The notes beneath the pieces are model-generated. The model searched no databases. It worked only from the letters and a program-made list of their open reading frames with translations, and was not told the origin of the DNA. Of a stretch of DNA of 64,000 nucleotides, positions 1-9,700 are shown piece after piece. The position numbers and the translations under genes are program-made. Positions within the stretch are counted from its first letter, which is position 1, and the number at the start of each line of letters is the position of its first letter. Source of the DNA: Saccharothrix carnea (GTDB lineage: Bacteria > Actinomycetota > Actinomycetes > Mycobacteriales > Pseudonocardiaceae); the NCBI RefSeq assembly GCF_003014735.1, contig NZ_PYAX01000002.1:124001-188000 (forward strand), read 5' to 3'.

Positions 1-1780
1 GCAGCAGGGAGATCCTGTCGGACTCGCGTGCGGGTTCCAGCCCGGCGCCTTTGTAGTCGGCGGGGAAGTACACCTGTGAGGGTTGGTCGAGGATGAGCAG
101 CCGCGGCACGGGTCGGTCGTGTTCGGTGAACCATTCGTGCAGGCTCAGCAGCGTGGCCAAGTGGTAGCCGAGCCAGTTCTCGCCGCCGCCCATCTCGTTG
201 AGAGGCACGGGGCCGGCGGTGGTGTCGGCCACGACGCTGAGGCGGCGCAGGTCCAGACGCACGGGTACCTGGGAGTGTTCCAGTTGCAGCGCGCGGGCCT
301 TGGCGGAGATCTTCTGGTTGATCAGCGAGAGGCTGCTGTTCACGCGATCGGCTTGGACGTCATCGCCGAGAGTGTTTTCCAGCTCTTCGATGCGTGCCTG
401 CAGCTCATTGCGCTGGTCCGCGATACGCGGCGCGGCCGTGAATCGGCTGGTGGTTTCGAGGAAGAGGCTGATCCGGCCCTTGACCGAGGCGGCGCGGAGG
501 GTGCTGTCGCGGAAGCGTGAGGCGACGCGAATGCCTGCTTCGAGGGCTTCGCGCTCGTCGCGGTTGGTGTTCAGCGCCAGGCGTAGTCCGCGCTGCGTTT
601 CCTCCTCCTGAGCGATCAGCGCTTGGACTTGGGAGGTGTCGTCGTTGACGAACACCACGTTGGCGTCGAGGTGTTCGAGGTCGGCGCGCAGGGCGGAGAC
701 GGCCTCGTTGACGCTGGAGACGCCGTTGCCGCACACGGGGCACTGGTCGGTGGAGGTCTCGTCCTGGATGCGTAACAGGTTGAGCGAGGTGAGCCGCTCG
801 TGCTGGTCCAGCGCGTGGGTAAGGAAGTCGCCACGTTCGTTCAGCGATTGCCTCAGGTCCGTCAGCCGTGCTCGTGAGCGCTGGTAGTCGGCGCGTAGTT
901 GTTCTCGCTGTTGTTCGAGGCGTACGAGCGGGTCGTCGGTGTCCGCTGGCGTGTCGGGCACACCGGGAAGCGGGGCGCGTGTGGCGTCGGTGAGCAGTCG
1001 GAAGGCGTCCTCCAGCGTGAGGTCGTCCACCGGTTGTTGGGGGAGCAGTGATGTTTCGATCGCTTCCCTGACCAAGGCGCGTGCCTGTCCCGGTGCGGGT
1101 GCGGCGGCTTCCTGTTGGGCCAGGGCGCGTTCGTGGTTGCGCAGGTCGGCTCGTAGTTGGCGCAGTTGGGCGCGCAGAACGGCTTGCTCGGCGTCGACGG
1201 CGCCGAGGAAGTAGGGGAAGACGTCGCGGATGGCCTGGGTGTGGTGTTCGCGGCCTTGGGAATGGAAGAGCAGGTCGGGGTTGGCTACCTCGTTCTGGGC
1301 TTGGGCGCAGAAGAACAGGGCGTGCCGGATCGAGGGGGACATTGTGTTGCCCCTGGTGGTGGGCAGGCGCACCGTGCGGTTGATGCCGCAAAAGTCGGCG
1401 AGGATGCCGCGGGCCGCGTCCACGGGGAAAGTGAAGGACATCTCGTCGCGCCCGAGCGGCTCGGCACCCGGCTGTTGGAAGACCAGGCACAGCCTGGGTG
1501 CCGGTGTCGTGCCGCTGGACGGTGCAGGGCGGGCGACGAACAACTGTCGCTCGCCGCTAACGATTTGGATGGCGAACACGGCCACGTGGTCGCGCACGAC
1601 GCCAGCCCCGACCGGGTAGTCGGTACTGGCCATGCAGTAGTCGGTGATGGTCCAGATCGAGGTCTTGCCGGTGCGGGAGTCACCGGTGACGATGTTGAGG
1701 GCGCCCAGTTCGAAGTCCAGTGTGCGCACCTGGCCGACCTGGTGGCCGTACACGGTCAGTGCTTTGATCTGCCACGTCAC
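1..1780 (-). CDS. ABC-3C system ATPase, DUF3732 family (3' end cut by window edge)
   Basis: This is the SMC/Rad50-like ATPase of an ABC-three-component conflict system; in this family ATP-driven sensing is thought to control a nuclease-type effector. The 593 visible residues start at a GTG whose first four bases overlap the stop of the upstream gene (GTGA). The N-terminus reads MTWQIKALTVYG and has a P-loop, GDSRTGKTS, near residue 35. The middle is long and charged, consistent with a coiled coil, and carries a CPVCG zinc-hook-like motif. Near the cut end are an ABC-signature-like NEMGGGENW and a Walker-B-like LLILDQPSQVYFP, both typical of DUF3732. The true C-terminus lies before base 1. It is the last visible gene of a three-gene operon read leftwards. 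Confidence in family is high; the system role is inferred from the neighbours. Confidence 0.88.
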   Translation of the reverse strand, partial: MTWQIKALTVYGHQVGQVRTLDFELGALNIVTGDSRTGKTSIWTITDYCMASTDYPVGAGVVRDHVAVFAIQIVSGERQLFVARPAPSSGTTPAPRLCLVFQQPGAEPLGRDEMSFTFPVDAARGILADFCGINRTVRLPTTRGNTMSPSIRHALFFCAQAQNEVANPDLLFHSQGREHHTQAIRDVFPYFLGAVDAEQAVLRAQLRQLRADLRNHERALAQQEAAAPAPGQARALVREAIETSLLPQQPVDDLTLEDAFRLLTDATRAPLPGVPDTPADTDDPLVRLEQQREQLRADYQRSRARLTDLRQSLNERGDFLTHALDQHERLTSLNLLRIQDETSTDQCPVCGNGVSSVNEAVSALRADLEHLDANVVFVNDDTSQVQALIAQEEETQRGLRLALNTNRDEREALEAGIRVASRFRDSTLRAASVKGRISLFLETTSRFTAAPRIADQRNELQARIEELENTLGDDVQADRVNSSLSLINQKISAKARALQLEHSQVPVRLDLRRLSVVADTTAGPVPLNEMGGGENWLGYHLATLLSLHEWFTEHDRPVPRLLILDQPSQVYFPADYKGAGLEPARESDRISLL

Positions 1781-2265
1781 GGGCGTACTCCGAGCAGGGT
1801 GAGGGCTGTGGCGGTGGTGCCCGCGGTGGGCAGCCACCGGCCCAGCATGTGAGCGGCTTTCTGGATCGCGACGGTCTCCGGGGACGAGCCGGTGATGCTC
1901 GCGGGGATCGAGCGCCCGGTCAGACTCAACGCCGAGGACTCGAGTGTCAGCACCCCGGTCTGCAGCGCGAACAGCAATCCCGGGCGCACCACGTCGGTGA
2001 GCCCGGGGACGTTGGCGGCCATGTGGACCTTGACGGCCTCGTTGTCCTCGGCCCACTTGGTCATGCTGGCAGCGGTACTGCCCGGCAGCAGCTCGCGGAC
2101 GGCCGGCTGGAAGGCCATGACGGCGGCCGTGACCACGATGGGCAACGGGCAGGCGGGGGTGTGTTTGACGGCGTGGCCTTGGACGACGCGGGCGCACACC
2201 AGGCCGGTGAACGCGGGGTTGAACAGCGCCCGCTCCTCCCTGCTCCAGGAGACGGCGGAGGTCAT
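1777..2265 (-). CDS. ABC-3C system middle component
   Basis: This 162-residue protein matches the small middle component that sits between the ATPase and the effector in ABC-three-component systems. It is thought to couple the two, but its biochemical role is not established. The N-terminus, WSREERALFNPAFTGLV, is the characteristic opening of this family. The rest is a helical protein without recognisable catalytic residues. Its ATG overlaps the stop of the upstream effector gene by four bases, and its own stop overlaps the GTG of the ATPase gene by four bases, so the three genes are translationally coupled. Family assignment rests on the N-terminal pattern plus invariant gene order. Confidence 0.8.
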   Translation of the reverse strand: MTSAVSWSREERALFNPAFTGLVCARVVQGHAVKHTPACPLPIVVTAAVMAFQPAVRELLPGSTAASMTKWAEDNEAVKVHMAANVPGLTDVVRPGLLFALQTGVLTLESSALSLTGRSIPASITGSSPETVAIQKAAHMLGRWLPTAGTTATALTLLGVRP

Positions 2266-3470
2266 CGGCCCGCTGCCGGTTCCAGCAGGGCCATCAGCCT
2301 CGCCACGAAGTCGGGATGCCAGCCGACCTGCATGTCGTCGGCGAGCATGTGATAGGACCCCTTGGTGACGAACGGCTCGTCACAGCCCGGCCGGATCGCG
2401 AACCGGGCTTCCTGCTCCACCCAACGGTAGATCGCCTTCGCCTCGCGGAGCTTGTCCGCCTCGGCGGCCTGCTCGTCCAGCTCGTCGGACATGATGTCGA
2501 AGCGGGTCTCCCACTCTTCGACCAGGCGACGTTCGTACTTGCCCAACTCGCCCGGCCGCAGCAGGTTGTCGTTGGACCACCGTGACCGTTGGGTGAACGC
2601 CCGCAGGTAGTCCCGCACCGCCCGCCGAACACGATTATCGCTCACTCCCAGCAGGCGCAGCTGATGAACGAAGGTCTTGTCACCATGCTCCGAGCCGGTC
2701 GCGTCCATTTCGGCGATGTCGTCGGCGATGCGCAGGTTGCCGGGCCGGAACTCGTCACGGCGTTCGCTGAACACCTGGTCGAACTCCAGACCGGTCACCG
2801 GACCGGCCGACCGGTCGCGCAGTTGGGCCAGCACCCGTTGGAGGAACCACCCGTCCAGCCGCTGTACGAACCTCTCCGCGTGCTCGTGCCCCACGGCCAG
2901 ATTGGCGAGGCCCGTCAGCTGCGCTGTCGTCTTCTCGATGTCGGGTCCGGCGTCGAGTACCTGCACTCGTGCGAGCAGGGTGCGCTTCTGCGGGAGGTCC
3001 AGGTTGTCCCATGCCTCGTAGGCTGCTTTGTTGGTTTTGCTCCTGGAGGTCGCGCGTGCCTGGTCGAGCAGTTCGAGAGCCGTCGTCTCGTCCCGGGCGC
3101 CGTCCGTGTCGGGCGGGCGCAGGTGATAGGCGGCACTACCCGGCGGGGCGTCCGCAGTCGTCAGCAGGAAGAAAGTCGGTGCGTCGGTGCTGTGATCGTG
3201 CTTGGTCCACTCCGTCGCCCAGATTCGCAGGCTCTTCCACAGGTCGGAGGCCGCGTCCGTGATCCGTGTACCGGGAGCGCGGTGCTTGAGCTGCCAGAAG
3301 TCACGGCCCTGCTCGTGGCTCAACTCGATGTCGTCACCGGCTTCCACGGCGACACTCCAGTCGGGCCCCGACCGTAGTTGCTCGACGCAGAACAAGAGGG
3401 CTTTACGCAGTTGAAAGAGATATCCGATGGCGGAGGCCGACGCCTCGAACAAATCGAGCTGTTCTCCCAT
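2262..3470 (-). CDS. ABC-3C system effector with nuclease-like N-terminus
   Basis: This is the first gene of the ABC-3C operon, 402 residues. Residues about 12-65 resemble the Cap4/DUF4297-type restriction-endonuclease fold: an acidic VEAGDDIEL strand is followed by WQLKH, which fits the D...QxK pattern of PD-(D/E)xK nucleases. The remaining roughly 300 residues are helical and probably form the ABC-3C C-terminal domain that contacts the ATPase complex. A GGGAGG ribosome-binding site lies about five bases before the ATG, and the next gene starts inside its stop codon. Known family logic is that the ATPase and middle protein gate this effector, which would then degrade DNA. The nuclease assignment is from motif reading only. 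It could instead be an inactive scaffold. Confidence 0.75.
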   Translation of the reverse strand: MGEQLDLFEASASAIGYLFQLRKALLFCVEQLRSGPDWSVAVEAGDDIELSHEQGRDFWQLKHRAPGTRITDAASDLWKSLRIWATEWTKHDHSTDAPTFFLLTTADAPPGSAAYHLRPPDTDGARDETTALELLDQARATSRSKTNKAAYEAWDNLDLPQKRTLLARVQVLDAGPDIEKTTAQLTGLANLAVGHEHAERFVQRLDGWFLQRVLAQLRDRSAGPVTGLEFDQVFSERRDEFRPGNLRIADDIAEMDATGSEHGDKTFVHQLRLLGVSDNRVRRAVRDYLRAFTQRSRWSNDNLLRPGELGKYERRLVEEWETRFDIMSDELDEQAAEADKLREAKAIYRWVEQEARFAIRPGCDEPFVTKGSYHMLADDMQVGWHPDFVARLMALLEPAAGR

Positions 3471-3834
3471 GCGCCCTCCCGTGACCGACTCCCGGACGGA
3501 ATCGTACGGTCTGGGCCGCGAAATGAAACGATCTTGACATAAGGGTGACCTGACTCGACTCGAACAGGTGAACGCATATCACTCGATCGGATGAGTAACG
3601 TTCAGTCGTGCTTTCCGATAGGGTTCCGTGCTCGTTACTGTGAGTCTTCTGTGTCCCTATCAGGGGGGCGGCCGGAGGAGTGCGGTGCCCTACTATCCCC
3701 GATATTCAATGACGAGCCGCTGGTATGCGCGGGCCCGACGCTCAGCACGTCGGCCGCGAGTCGCTCCCAGGCTTTCATTGCGGTCGGTTCCCGGGCCGGC
3801 GGACCTCCGCTGCGGGTGGGCGTTAGGGTGGGGC
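3471..3834. promoter_or_regulatory. Divergent intergenic region between ABC-3C operon and toxin-antitoxin-like pair
   Basis: This 364-base spacer must hold the leftward promoter of the ABC-3C operon and the rightward promoter of the small gene at 3835. I see the ABC-3C ribosome-binding site next to 3470 and a TTGACA hexamer near 3534 on the plus strand, without a convincing partner -10. Base composition is a little lower in GC than the flanks around 3530-3620. No gene or RNA was recognised. Confidence 0.4.
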
Positions 3835-4179
3835 ATGGCCTCTCCTGCTGCGTCGATGCCTCCCGGTGGCGATCCGGTGGTGCCTGCGGCCGATCCGGTG
3901 GCGATCCGGGCTGCTCTGACTCCGATGCTGGTGGCGGAGTTCGACCGCGAGTGGGAGTTGGTGCTGGAGCGGGCCAAGGTGTCTAAGGACCTGGCCGGGG
4001 TACGGGAGCTGTTGGGCAAGTGGCGGCACATCGCCTACGGCGAGTTGCGCGACCCGGGCTCGTACTACCGGATGCTGGCCAAGGCTGAGCAGGTCCAGCG
4101 TCTGGGTGCCAGCCCGGATGCGGTGTCGTTGGAGGAGATGAAGGCGCTGCTGCGTCAGCGTCAGGGGCGGGCCGAGTAG
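3835..4179 (+). CDS. DUF6247-like protein, probable antitoxin partner
   Basis: This is a 114-residue protein with a proline- and alanine-rich N-terminus and a helical body (motifs LVAEFDREWE, LGKWRHIAY, RMLAKAEQVQ). It resembles the actinobacterial DUF6247 group, which is commonly found directly before a small RelE-like protein. The ATG at 3835 was chosen because conserved helical sequence begins shortly after it. An upstream in-frame extension to 3628 reads as low-complexity arginine-rich sequence and is probably not translated. The next gene starts three bases after its stop, so the two are almost certainly cotranscribed. An antitoxin role is inferred from this arrangement and not from a DNA-binding motif, which I cannot see. 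Confidence 0.6.
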   Translation: MASPAASMPPGGDPVVPAADPVAIRAALTPMLVAEFDREWELVLERAKVSKDLAGVRELLGKWRHIAYGELRDPGSYYRMLAKAEQVQRLGASPDAVSLEEMKALLRQRQGRAE

Positions 4180-4182
4180 CCG

Positions 4183-4437
4183 GTGTATCGCATCGTGCCC
4201 GACGCTGCGACGTTGGAGCAGGTCGCCGCGCTGCCTGTGGAGGCGCTGTCGGCGTATGCCGAGGTGCTGGCGGTGTTGGAATTGCAGCCGTGGAACGGCC
4301 GTCCGCAGCACGAGGACAACCCCAGCGCGGCGGTGCGCTACTGGAGCTTCGGCCCTGAGCGCGCCGGTCAGGTGGTGTACCTGATCCTGGAGGACCAGCG
4401 CGAGGTGCACCTGCTGCTCGTGCAGTGGCTGGCCTGA
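4183..4437 (+). CDS. RelE/ParE-like small protein, probable toxin
   Basis: This 84-residue protein starts at GTG. The pattern Y-R-I near the N-terminus, a helix containing ALPVEALSAYAEVLAVLEL, the turn WNGRPQHEDNP and C-terminal strands GQVVYLILEDQREVHLLLV fit the compact RelE/ParE fold used by ribosome-dependent mRNA interferases or gyrase poisons. Its position three bases after a DUF6247-like gene supports a type II toxin-antitoxin arrangement in the usual antitoxin-first order. Catalytic residues of RelE are not clearly conserved, so activity is uncertain. It could be a non-toxic structural relative. Confidence 0.6.
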   Translation: MYRIVPDAATLEQVAALPVEALSAYAEVLAVLELQPWNGRPQHEDNPSAAVRYWSFGPERAGQVVYLILEDQREVHLLLVQWLA

Positions 4438-4899
4438 CTCCGCCGCTACGCCTTAGGGAGTGACGGACTCCTGCGGTCTGCGCCACGCCTTGGGCTTGCG
4501 GAACTGTTCGGACGTAGGTCCTGCTCTGTGCGGGTGGTCGTCGATGGTGCCACCGTCATGGTCATGGTGTAATCCAGGAGGGCCGCGTTTCTCCACCGAA
4601 GGTGAGCTACTCCGACTCGGTCGCGGTCGACCTCCTCCTGTCGGATCCAGTGAGCCTTTACCAACTTCATCCAGTGTTGAGGTGAAGTGTGAGGACGGCT
4701 CTGGTCAGGTCGGTGATACGGGTGGTGGAGCGGCGGAATCTGCGCAGCAGCCGCCAGGCTTCTGATCACCAGGGTGACTCGCGGTCGACGTGAGGTCCTG
4801 CTTGTTCTGTCGCCGGTGCCTGGCCCGATGCGATCGATTACTGCTGGTAGTCGCGCGCTGGAGGCTGGATCATCCGCACGTTCGAGATACCGCCCTGGT
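4438..4899 (-). pseudogene. Possible C-terminal remnant of an IS5/HARBI1-like transposase
   Basis: This 462-base gap has no intact gene. On the minus strand, about 4690-4770 reads AWRLLRRFRRSTTRITDL followed by a helix rich in L and T. That resembles the last segment of HARBI1-like DDE transposases of the IS5 family. In-frame stops and loss of everything upstream show it is dead. The assignment rests on this short segment only. Confidence 0.3.
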
Positions 4900-6090
4900 T
4901 CACACAGTCCTGGGCGAGGTCGTGGACGTGCAGTAGTAGTCCAGGGCGGGCTCTACCGCGTTCACGGTCGTCTCGACGGGCGCGTAGCGGTGCAGCGGGG
5001 TCGATACGCCGTCGTAGGTGTGACCGAAGCCGTCTCTCGTCAGGATCGTCAGCGGTTGCCCGCCGGTCCACTCGATCCCTACGCGTACGTCGTACTCGTC
5101 GTTGTCGGTCGCTTCCGCGGTGGCGCGGATGAGCGCCATGACGTCCGCGATCGCGCACTCGAGGCTCGAGGCGTCGACCTCGCAACCGGCGAAGTGAGCG
5201 GTGCTGCTCGCGCGGTGCCCGCCGACTCCGGTCGCCAGCGACACCGAGCCGTCGTGGTGAATGCTCATCCACGACTCCTTCCACGTCGAGCGCTCATCTG
5301 TCGCGGTGTTCACCGCGACCCACCGGCGCAGACCCGGCCGCGGGTTGAGCCGGTCCACGCTCTCCAACGGATGGATGCCGCCGCGACCCGCATAGACCAA
5401 TGCCAGACCCTCGGTCTTCGACAGGACCTCTCGGGCCTGATCGCGGGTCAGGCGATCCCGGAAACGAGGGAGACGAGGGTGGGCCACTGCGATCAGCCAG
5501 GCCCGCTGGTCGCAATCGCGCCCGGCAGCCGCTTCCGCGTACAGGTTGTCCAGAGCCTCGGTGGCGTGCCGGCGTTCGTCGAACCGTGCCCGGTACATGG
5601 CCTCGATCTGCCGCTCCTTCATCCACACGGTGTCGGAGTCGTTGCGGACGGGCGCACCGAAGTACTCGTTCCTGTAGATCAGATGCGGCCCGTCCACGCT
5701 CGCGGGGACCTCCACCGCAACGGCGCGGTTCCCCTCGGCTCCGAGGCGGTGCACGGTCAGGCCGAACACGGGCGGCGAGACGGCGGTGATCGCGGCGCTG
5801 CGCAGCGCGCGCTCGTAGACCTCGTCGAACCCGCCGACATCGCCCCGCCCGGTCGCGGCCTTCTGCGACTCGCGCACCCCGTAGACGATCACACCTCCGC
5901 CGCTGTTCGCCATCGCTGCGACGTCCTTCGGGAAGTCCGTCTGCGGAAGCCCTTTCACCGGAGGAAGCTCGGACTTCCAATCCAGGTCGTTCGTCTCCGC
6001 CGCATTGGCGTTCACCGCCGCGTCGAGTAGCTCGTCGGTCAACGGCCCCGGCGCGACCCCAAGAACACGGTGCAGTGCTGTGAACGTCAT
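4900..6090 (-). CDS. AlbA_2/Schlafen-type putative DNA- or RNA-binding protein
   Basis: This 396-residue protein has an N-terminal AlbA_2 (Schlafen-like) domain at about residues 20-150. Landmarks are LDWKSELPP, then FPKDVAAMANSGGGVIVYGV, the family hallmark of an asparagine-glycine turn before a VIVYGV strand. The C-terminal half has no recognised motif. AlbA_2 proteins are found as transcription-factor-like proteins and in defence loci, so a defence role is suggested by context only. I chose the ATG at 6090 because conserved sequence starts shortly after it; longer in-frame extensions to 6228 look like non-coding arginine-rich sequence. It stands alone between transposase debris on both sides. 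Confidence 0.72.
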   Translation of the reverse strand: MTFTALHRVLGVAPGPLTDELLDAAVNANAAETNDLDWKSELPPVKGLPQTDFPKDVAAMANSGGGVIVYGVRESQKAATGRGDVGGFDEVYERALRSAAITAVSPPVFGLTVHRLGAEGNRAVAVEVPASVDGPHLIYRNEYFGAPVRNDSDTVWMKERQIEAMYRARFDERRHATEALDNLYAEAAAGRDCDQRAWLIAVAHPRLPRFRDRLTRDQAREVLSKTEGLALVYAGRGGIHPLESVDRLNPRPGLRRWVAVNTATDERSTWKESWMSIHHDGSVSLATGVGGHRASSTAHFAGCEVDASSLECAIADVMALIRATAEATDNDEYDVRVGIEWTGGQPLTILTRDGFGHTYDGVSTPLHRYAPVETTVNAVEPALDYYCTSTTSPRTV

Positions 6091-6722
6091 ACCCCCAGCG
6101 TAGGTGTGGCCGCCGGCTTCGGTCGCAGCGCGGTGGTATCGCACCACATGCCATCGCCTGGGTGCGCTCGTGCGGAGCTCGCTGGCCTTTGGCCTGTTCA
6201 TCGGTCGCCTCCCCGCGCCGTGCGGCAATACCGCTGAACCGATCCGCGCGGACGCGCGGCAGCCACCTGGCCGACCTGGGCGCCAGCCTGCTCGCCCTTC
6301 TGGTCACTGTGCGAGTCGGGTCGGGATCGTCGACGGCGGGCAGGATCTCCCGACGACCGCCGGTGGAGGTGGCCGGTGCGTGGGACCACGCGCGGTGGGG
6401 TGGTGAAGTTACATCGACGCCGCGCCCGCTCCGCGGATCAGGTCGCCCAGGCGGATGAGGGTGTGGTTAAACCGCGGAATCGCGGCAGGGTAAGACAGCA
6501 CGGCGAGGCTCCCGGTTGGGGCATCAGATCTTGGTCGACCGCTGTCTTACCAGGAGCCTCGCCCACCACGCTCCCACCGCTCAGTCTCTGCCGTGGCCTG
6601 CGACGTCACGATGAAAATGGCTCATCGGTGGCCTGGCCATGCGCGCCCGGAGCTGGTCTGTTCCGGTGAAATCGGGTCGTTGCCGTCGAGTGCTCGGGTG
6701 CGCTGGGCGAGCATGATCCGCT
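6091..6722. other. Intergenic region with interleaved inverted repeats, likely old IS ends
   Basis: No gene is recognised in these 632 bases. Four arms are visible: GTAAGACAGC (6490-6499), GGCGAGGCTCC (6502-6512), then the reverse complements GCTGTCTTAC (6541-6550) and GGAGCCTCGCC (6553-6563). Arm order is A-B-A'-B' with two-base spacers. This is what abutted ends of insertion sequences could leave behind. The NACHT gene promoter should lie to the right. Confidence 0.45.
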
Positions 6723-9700
6723 ATGGGGCGAACCTTCAGCTATGCCGAAGCCGTACGCGTTCTCGGTGGGAAGCACGACGGGGTTCTTCGCGCGTTGGAC
6801 AACGTCGTGGGCGCGATGATGCTGGGCGGTTCGCTTGTGGCGCCGGGGATCACGAGTCTGTTCGACGCCAAGGTCGAACTGTCGCGCATCGCCCGTGAGC
6901 TGCTGGCAAGCCTGCACGACAGGTCTTCCGACGCGCGAAGGCCCCACCGCACGCATCGCCTCGAAGCCGCGCACACCGTGTTGGCCGTGACGGCGTACTT
7001 CGAAACCGTCGCCGGTGCGGGTTTCCCGTTCGCGTGGGCCGACCTGAAGATCACGCGGCAGGACCAGGAAGAGTTCCTCGCCGAGATCTTCGCCGACGGT
7101 GTGCCGCTTCCGACCGCTCAGAACCCGTACGAGCGGAATCTGCGGGAACTTCACTCGTGCTACGTCACCGCGGCGGACGTGCTGCTCCGCTTCATCTCCG
7201 GCCTGGAAGTCTGGGATCGGCTGTCCGGCCGGCACCGCGAGGAGACCGCGAGCGTGCTCAAGACTATGCCCGAGAAGGCCGCACGGCGCTACGAGGAGCT
7301 GTTCGACCAGTTGGCCACCGATTTCCCCGAGGTCGCCTGTTGGGCCAGTCGGGTGGAGCACCAGGCCACCCGCTCGTCGGTCCGGCAGGTCGGGCTGGCC
7401 CTGGTCGAACTGGAGCGGACGCTCCGTGCGTGGACTGCGGGTCGAGCACCGGACGAACTGCGGGCGAGCCTCGCCCGCGCGTACCGGGCACAGCTGGGGC
7501 GGTCGGTGCTCGATTCCGACGAGGTGCCCGCCGGGTTCGTCTTTCCCACATTGGCCGAGGCGTACGTCGATCCCCGGTTTCGGGTCGCGGACGCCGAGCA
7601 GGGGCAGGTGCCCAACACCGAGCCGTGGTGGCAGGACCGGGAGCCGCGGTCCGACGTCCACACGTTTCTGGCGGGCTATCTGACTTCGTCGCAGGCACTG
7701 CACGCGCCGTTGTTGGTGCTGGGACATCCGGGATCGGGCAAATCCAAGCTCACCCAGGTGCTCGCCGCCAGGTTGCCGGCGGCGGACTTCCTCGCAGTGC
7801 GTGTGCCGCTGCGCGACGTCCCGGCGGAGGCCGACCTCCAGCAGCAGATCGAGCACGCCATCAGGCTGGACACGGGAGAGTCCGTCTCGTGGCCCCGGTT
7901 CGCCGAAGCCGCCGGCGACGCACTGCCAGTCATTCTGCTCGACGGCTTCGATGAACTGCTCCAGGCGACCGGGGTGAGTCAGACCGATTACCTGGAGAAC
8001 GTCGCCCGGTTCCAGCGCCGGGAGGCCGACCAGGGACGTCCCGTCGCGGTGCTGGTGACGTCGCGGATCGCGGTGGCCGACCGCGCCCGGGCTCCGCAGG
8101 GGACGGTCGTGCTGCGGCTGGAACCGTTCGACCCAAGCCAGGTCGAGCAGTGGCTGGAGACGTGGAACCGCGCCAACGCGACCGTCTTCACAAGGCGCGG
8201 GCACGCACCGCTGACCGCGCAAGCGGCGCTGAAGTGGCCGGGACTGGCGGAGCAGCCGCTACTACTGGTGATGATGGCGCTGTACGATGCCGACTCCAAC
8301 GCCCTGCGCGACGCATCCGCGCAGGACATCAGCCACAGCAGCCTCTACGAGCGGCTGCTGAACCAGTTCGCGCGCCGCCAGGTCGCCAAGACCCGTCCAG
8401 GCCTGTCGGATTACGACTTCGCAGAAGCGGTCGAGCAGGAGCTGTACCAACTCTCGGTGACGGCGTTCGCCATGTTCAACCGGGGCGCGCAGTGGATCGA
8501 CGGCGCACAACTGGAGCGGGACCTCACCACGCTCGTCGGCGGCGAGCAGCGGAGGTCCGGGATGCGCACCCCGCTCTCGGCGGCCGAGATCGCGGTGGGC
8601 CGGTTCTTCTTCATCCACCGGGCGAGCGCTATGCGCAACGACCACTCCGTGTCCACGTATGAGTTCGTGCACGCGACATTCGCCGAGTACCTGATCGCCC
8701 GACTGGTGTGGCGTGCACTGAGCGTGATGGCGGACAACGTGCCGAAGTCGTGGAGCCCGCTGACCGGCGGAGGCGTTAACGACCACCTGCTGCACGCGGT
8801 GCTCTCCTACGAGCCGTTGAGCCTGCGCACGCCGATCCTGCGCTTCCTCAGGGAGATGGCCGCCCAGGTCCCCGACCGACGGAGGATCATCGACTTGGTG
8901 GTGAACCTGCTAGCCAAGCGCGGTCAGCGCCGGCCGGGCCACTCCTACGACAACTACGAGCCGACGCCGTTGCCGGTGCCCGCCCGGCACGCCGCCTACA
9001 GCGCGAACCTCGTGCTCCTGGCAGTGGTGGCAGCGGGCGACATCCTGGTGAGCACGCTGTTTGGGTCCGCGGTCGACGTGGTGCAGAAGTGGCACGCGGA
9101 AGTGCTGCTGTGGCGCTCCCAACTCAATCGGTCCGACGAATGGACGAGCCTGGTCAAGGCGCTCGGGCTGCAGCGGCTATGGCGGGATGGCCAGCGCGAC
9201 CTGATGCTCTCCCTGGACGACGGGAGCCGCGTTCCGGATCCCATCGATCTGTACTGGACCTACGGCTACGCCCCCGCCGCACAACCCGATGCGAAGTACG
9301 CGTCCTACTCGTACCCGACGCAGGACGTGCGGCTCCTCCTTCGAAAGGTCAACTTCACCTGCGGCCTCAACGAGGACGTCCTTGGGCACACGGTTGAGCC
9401 GTTCGCGTGGCGCCTGCCGCAGGCGGTGAACAACTTCGTCACCTGGTGGCCGGAGGGCTTCCCCTCTTCCGCCCACCTGCTGCTGCGACTGTTGCTGGCA
9501 CGGGAGTCCGTCTCCCGAGCTGAGCGGAACGAGCTGTACGTCAACTGCCTCCGCGTCGGGATCCACAACGTCCTGCCCGCTGGAAGCGAAGCCCAGCGGA
9601 CCTATTTGGAAACCGTGCTCGGACTGATGTCGGCCGACCCCGACATTGATGCGACGACCTTCGCGAACGCTTCGCTGATGTTGTCGTCGGGCCCGGTTTC

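Noticed and set aside
405..1490. A 361-codon minus-strand frame
   Set aside because: It lies in another frame over the DUF3732 ATPase, whose sequence carries P-loop and zinc-hook motifs.
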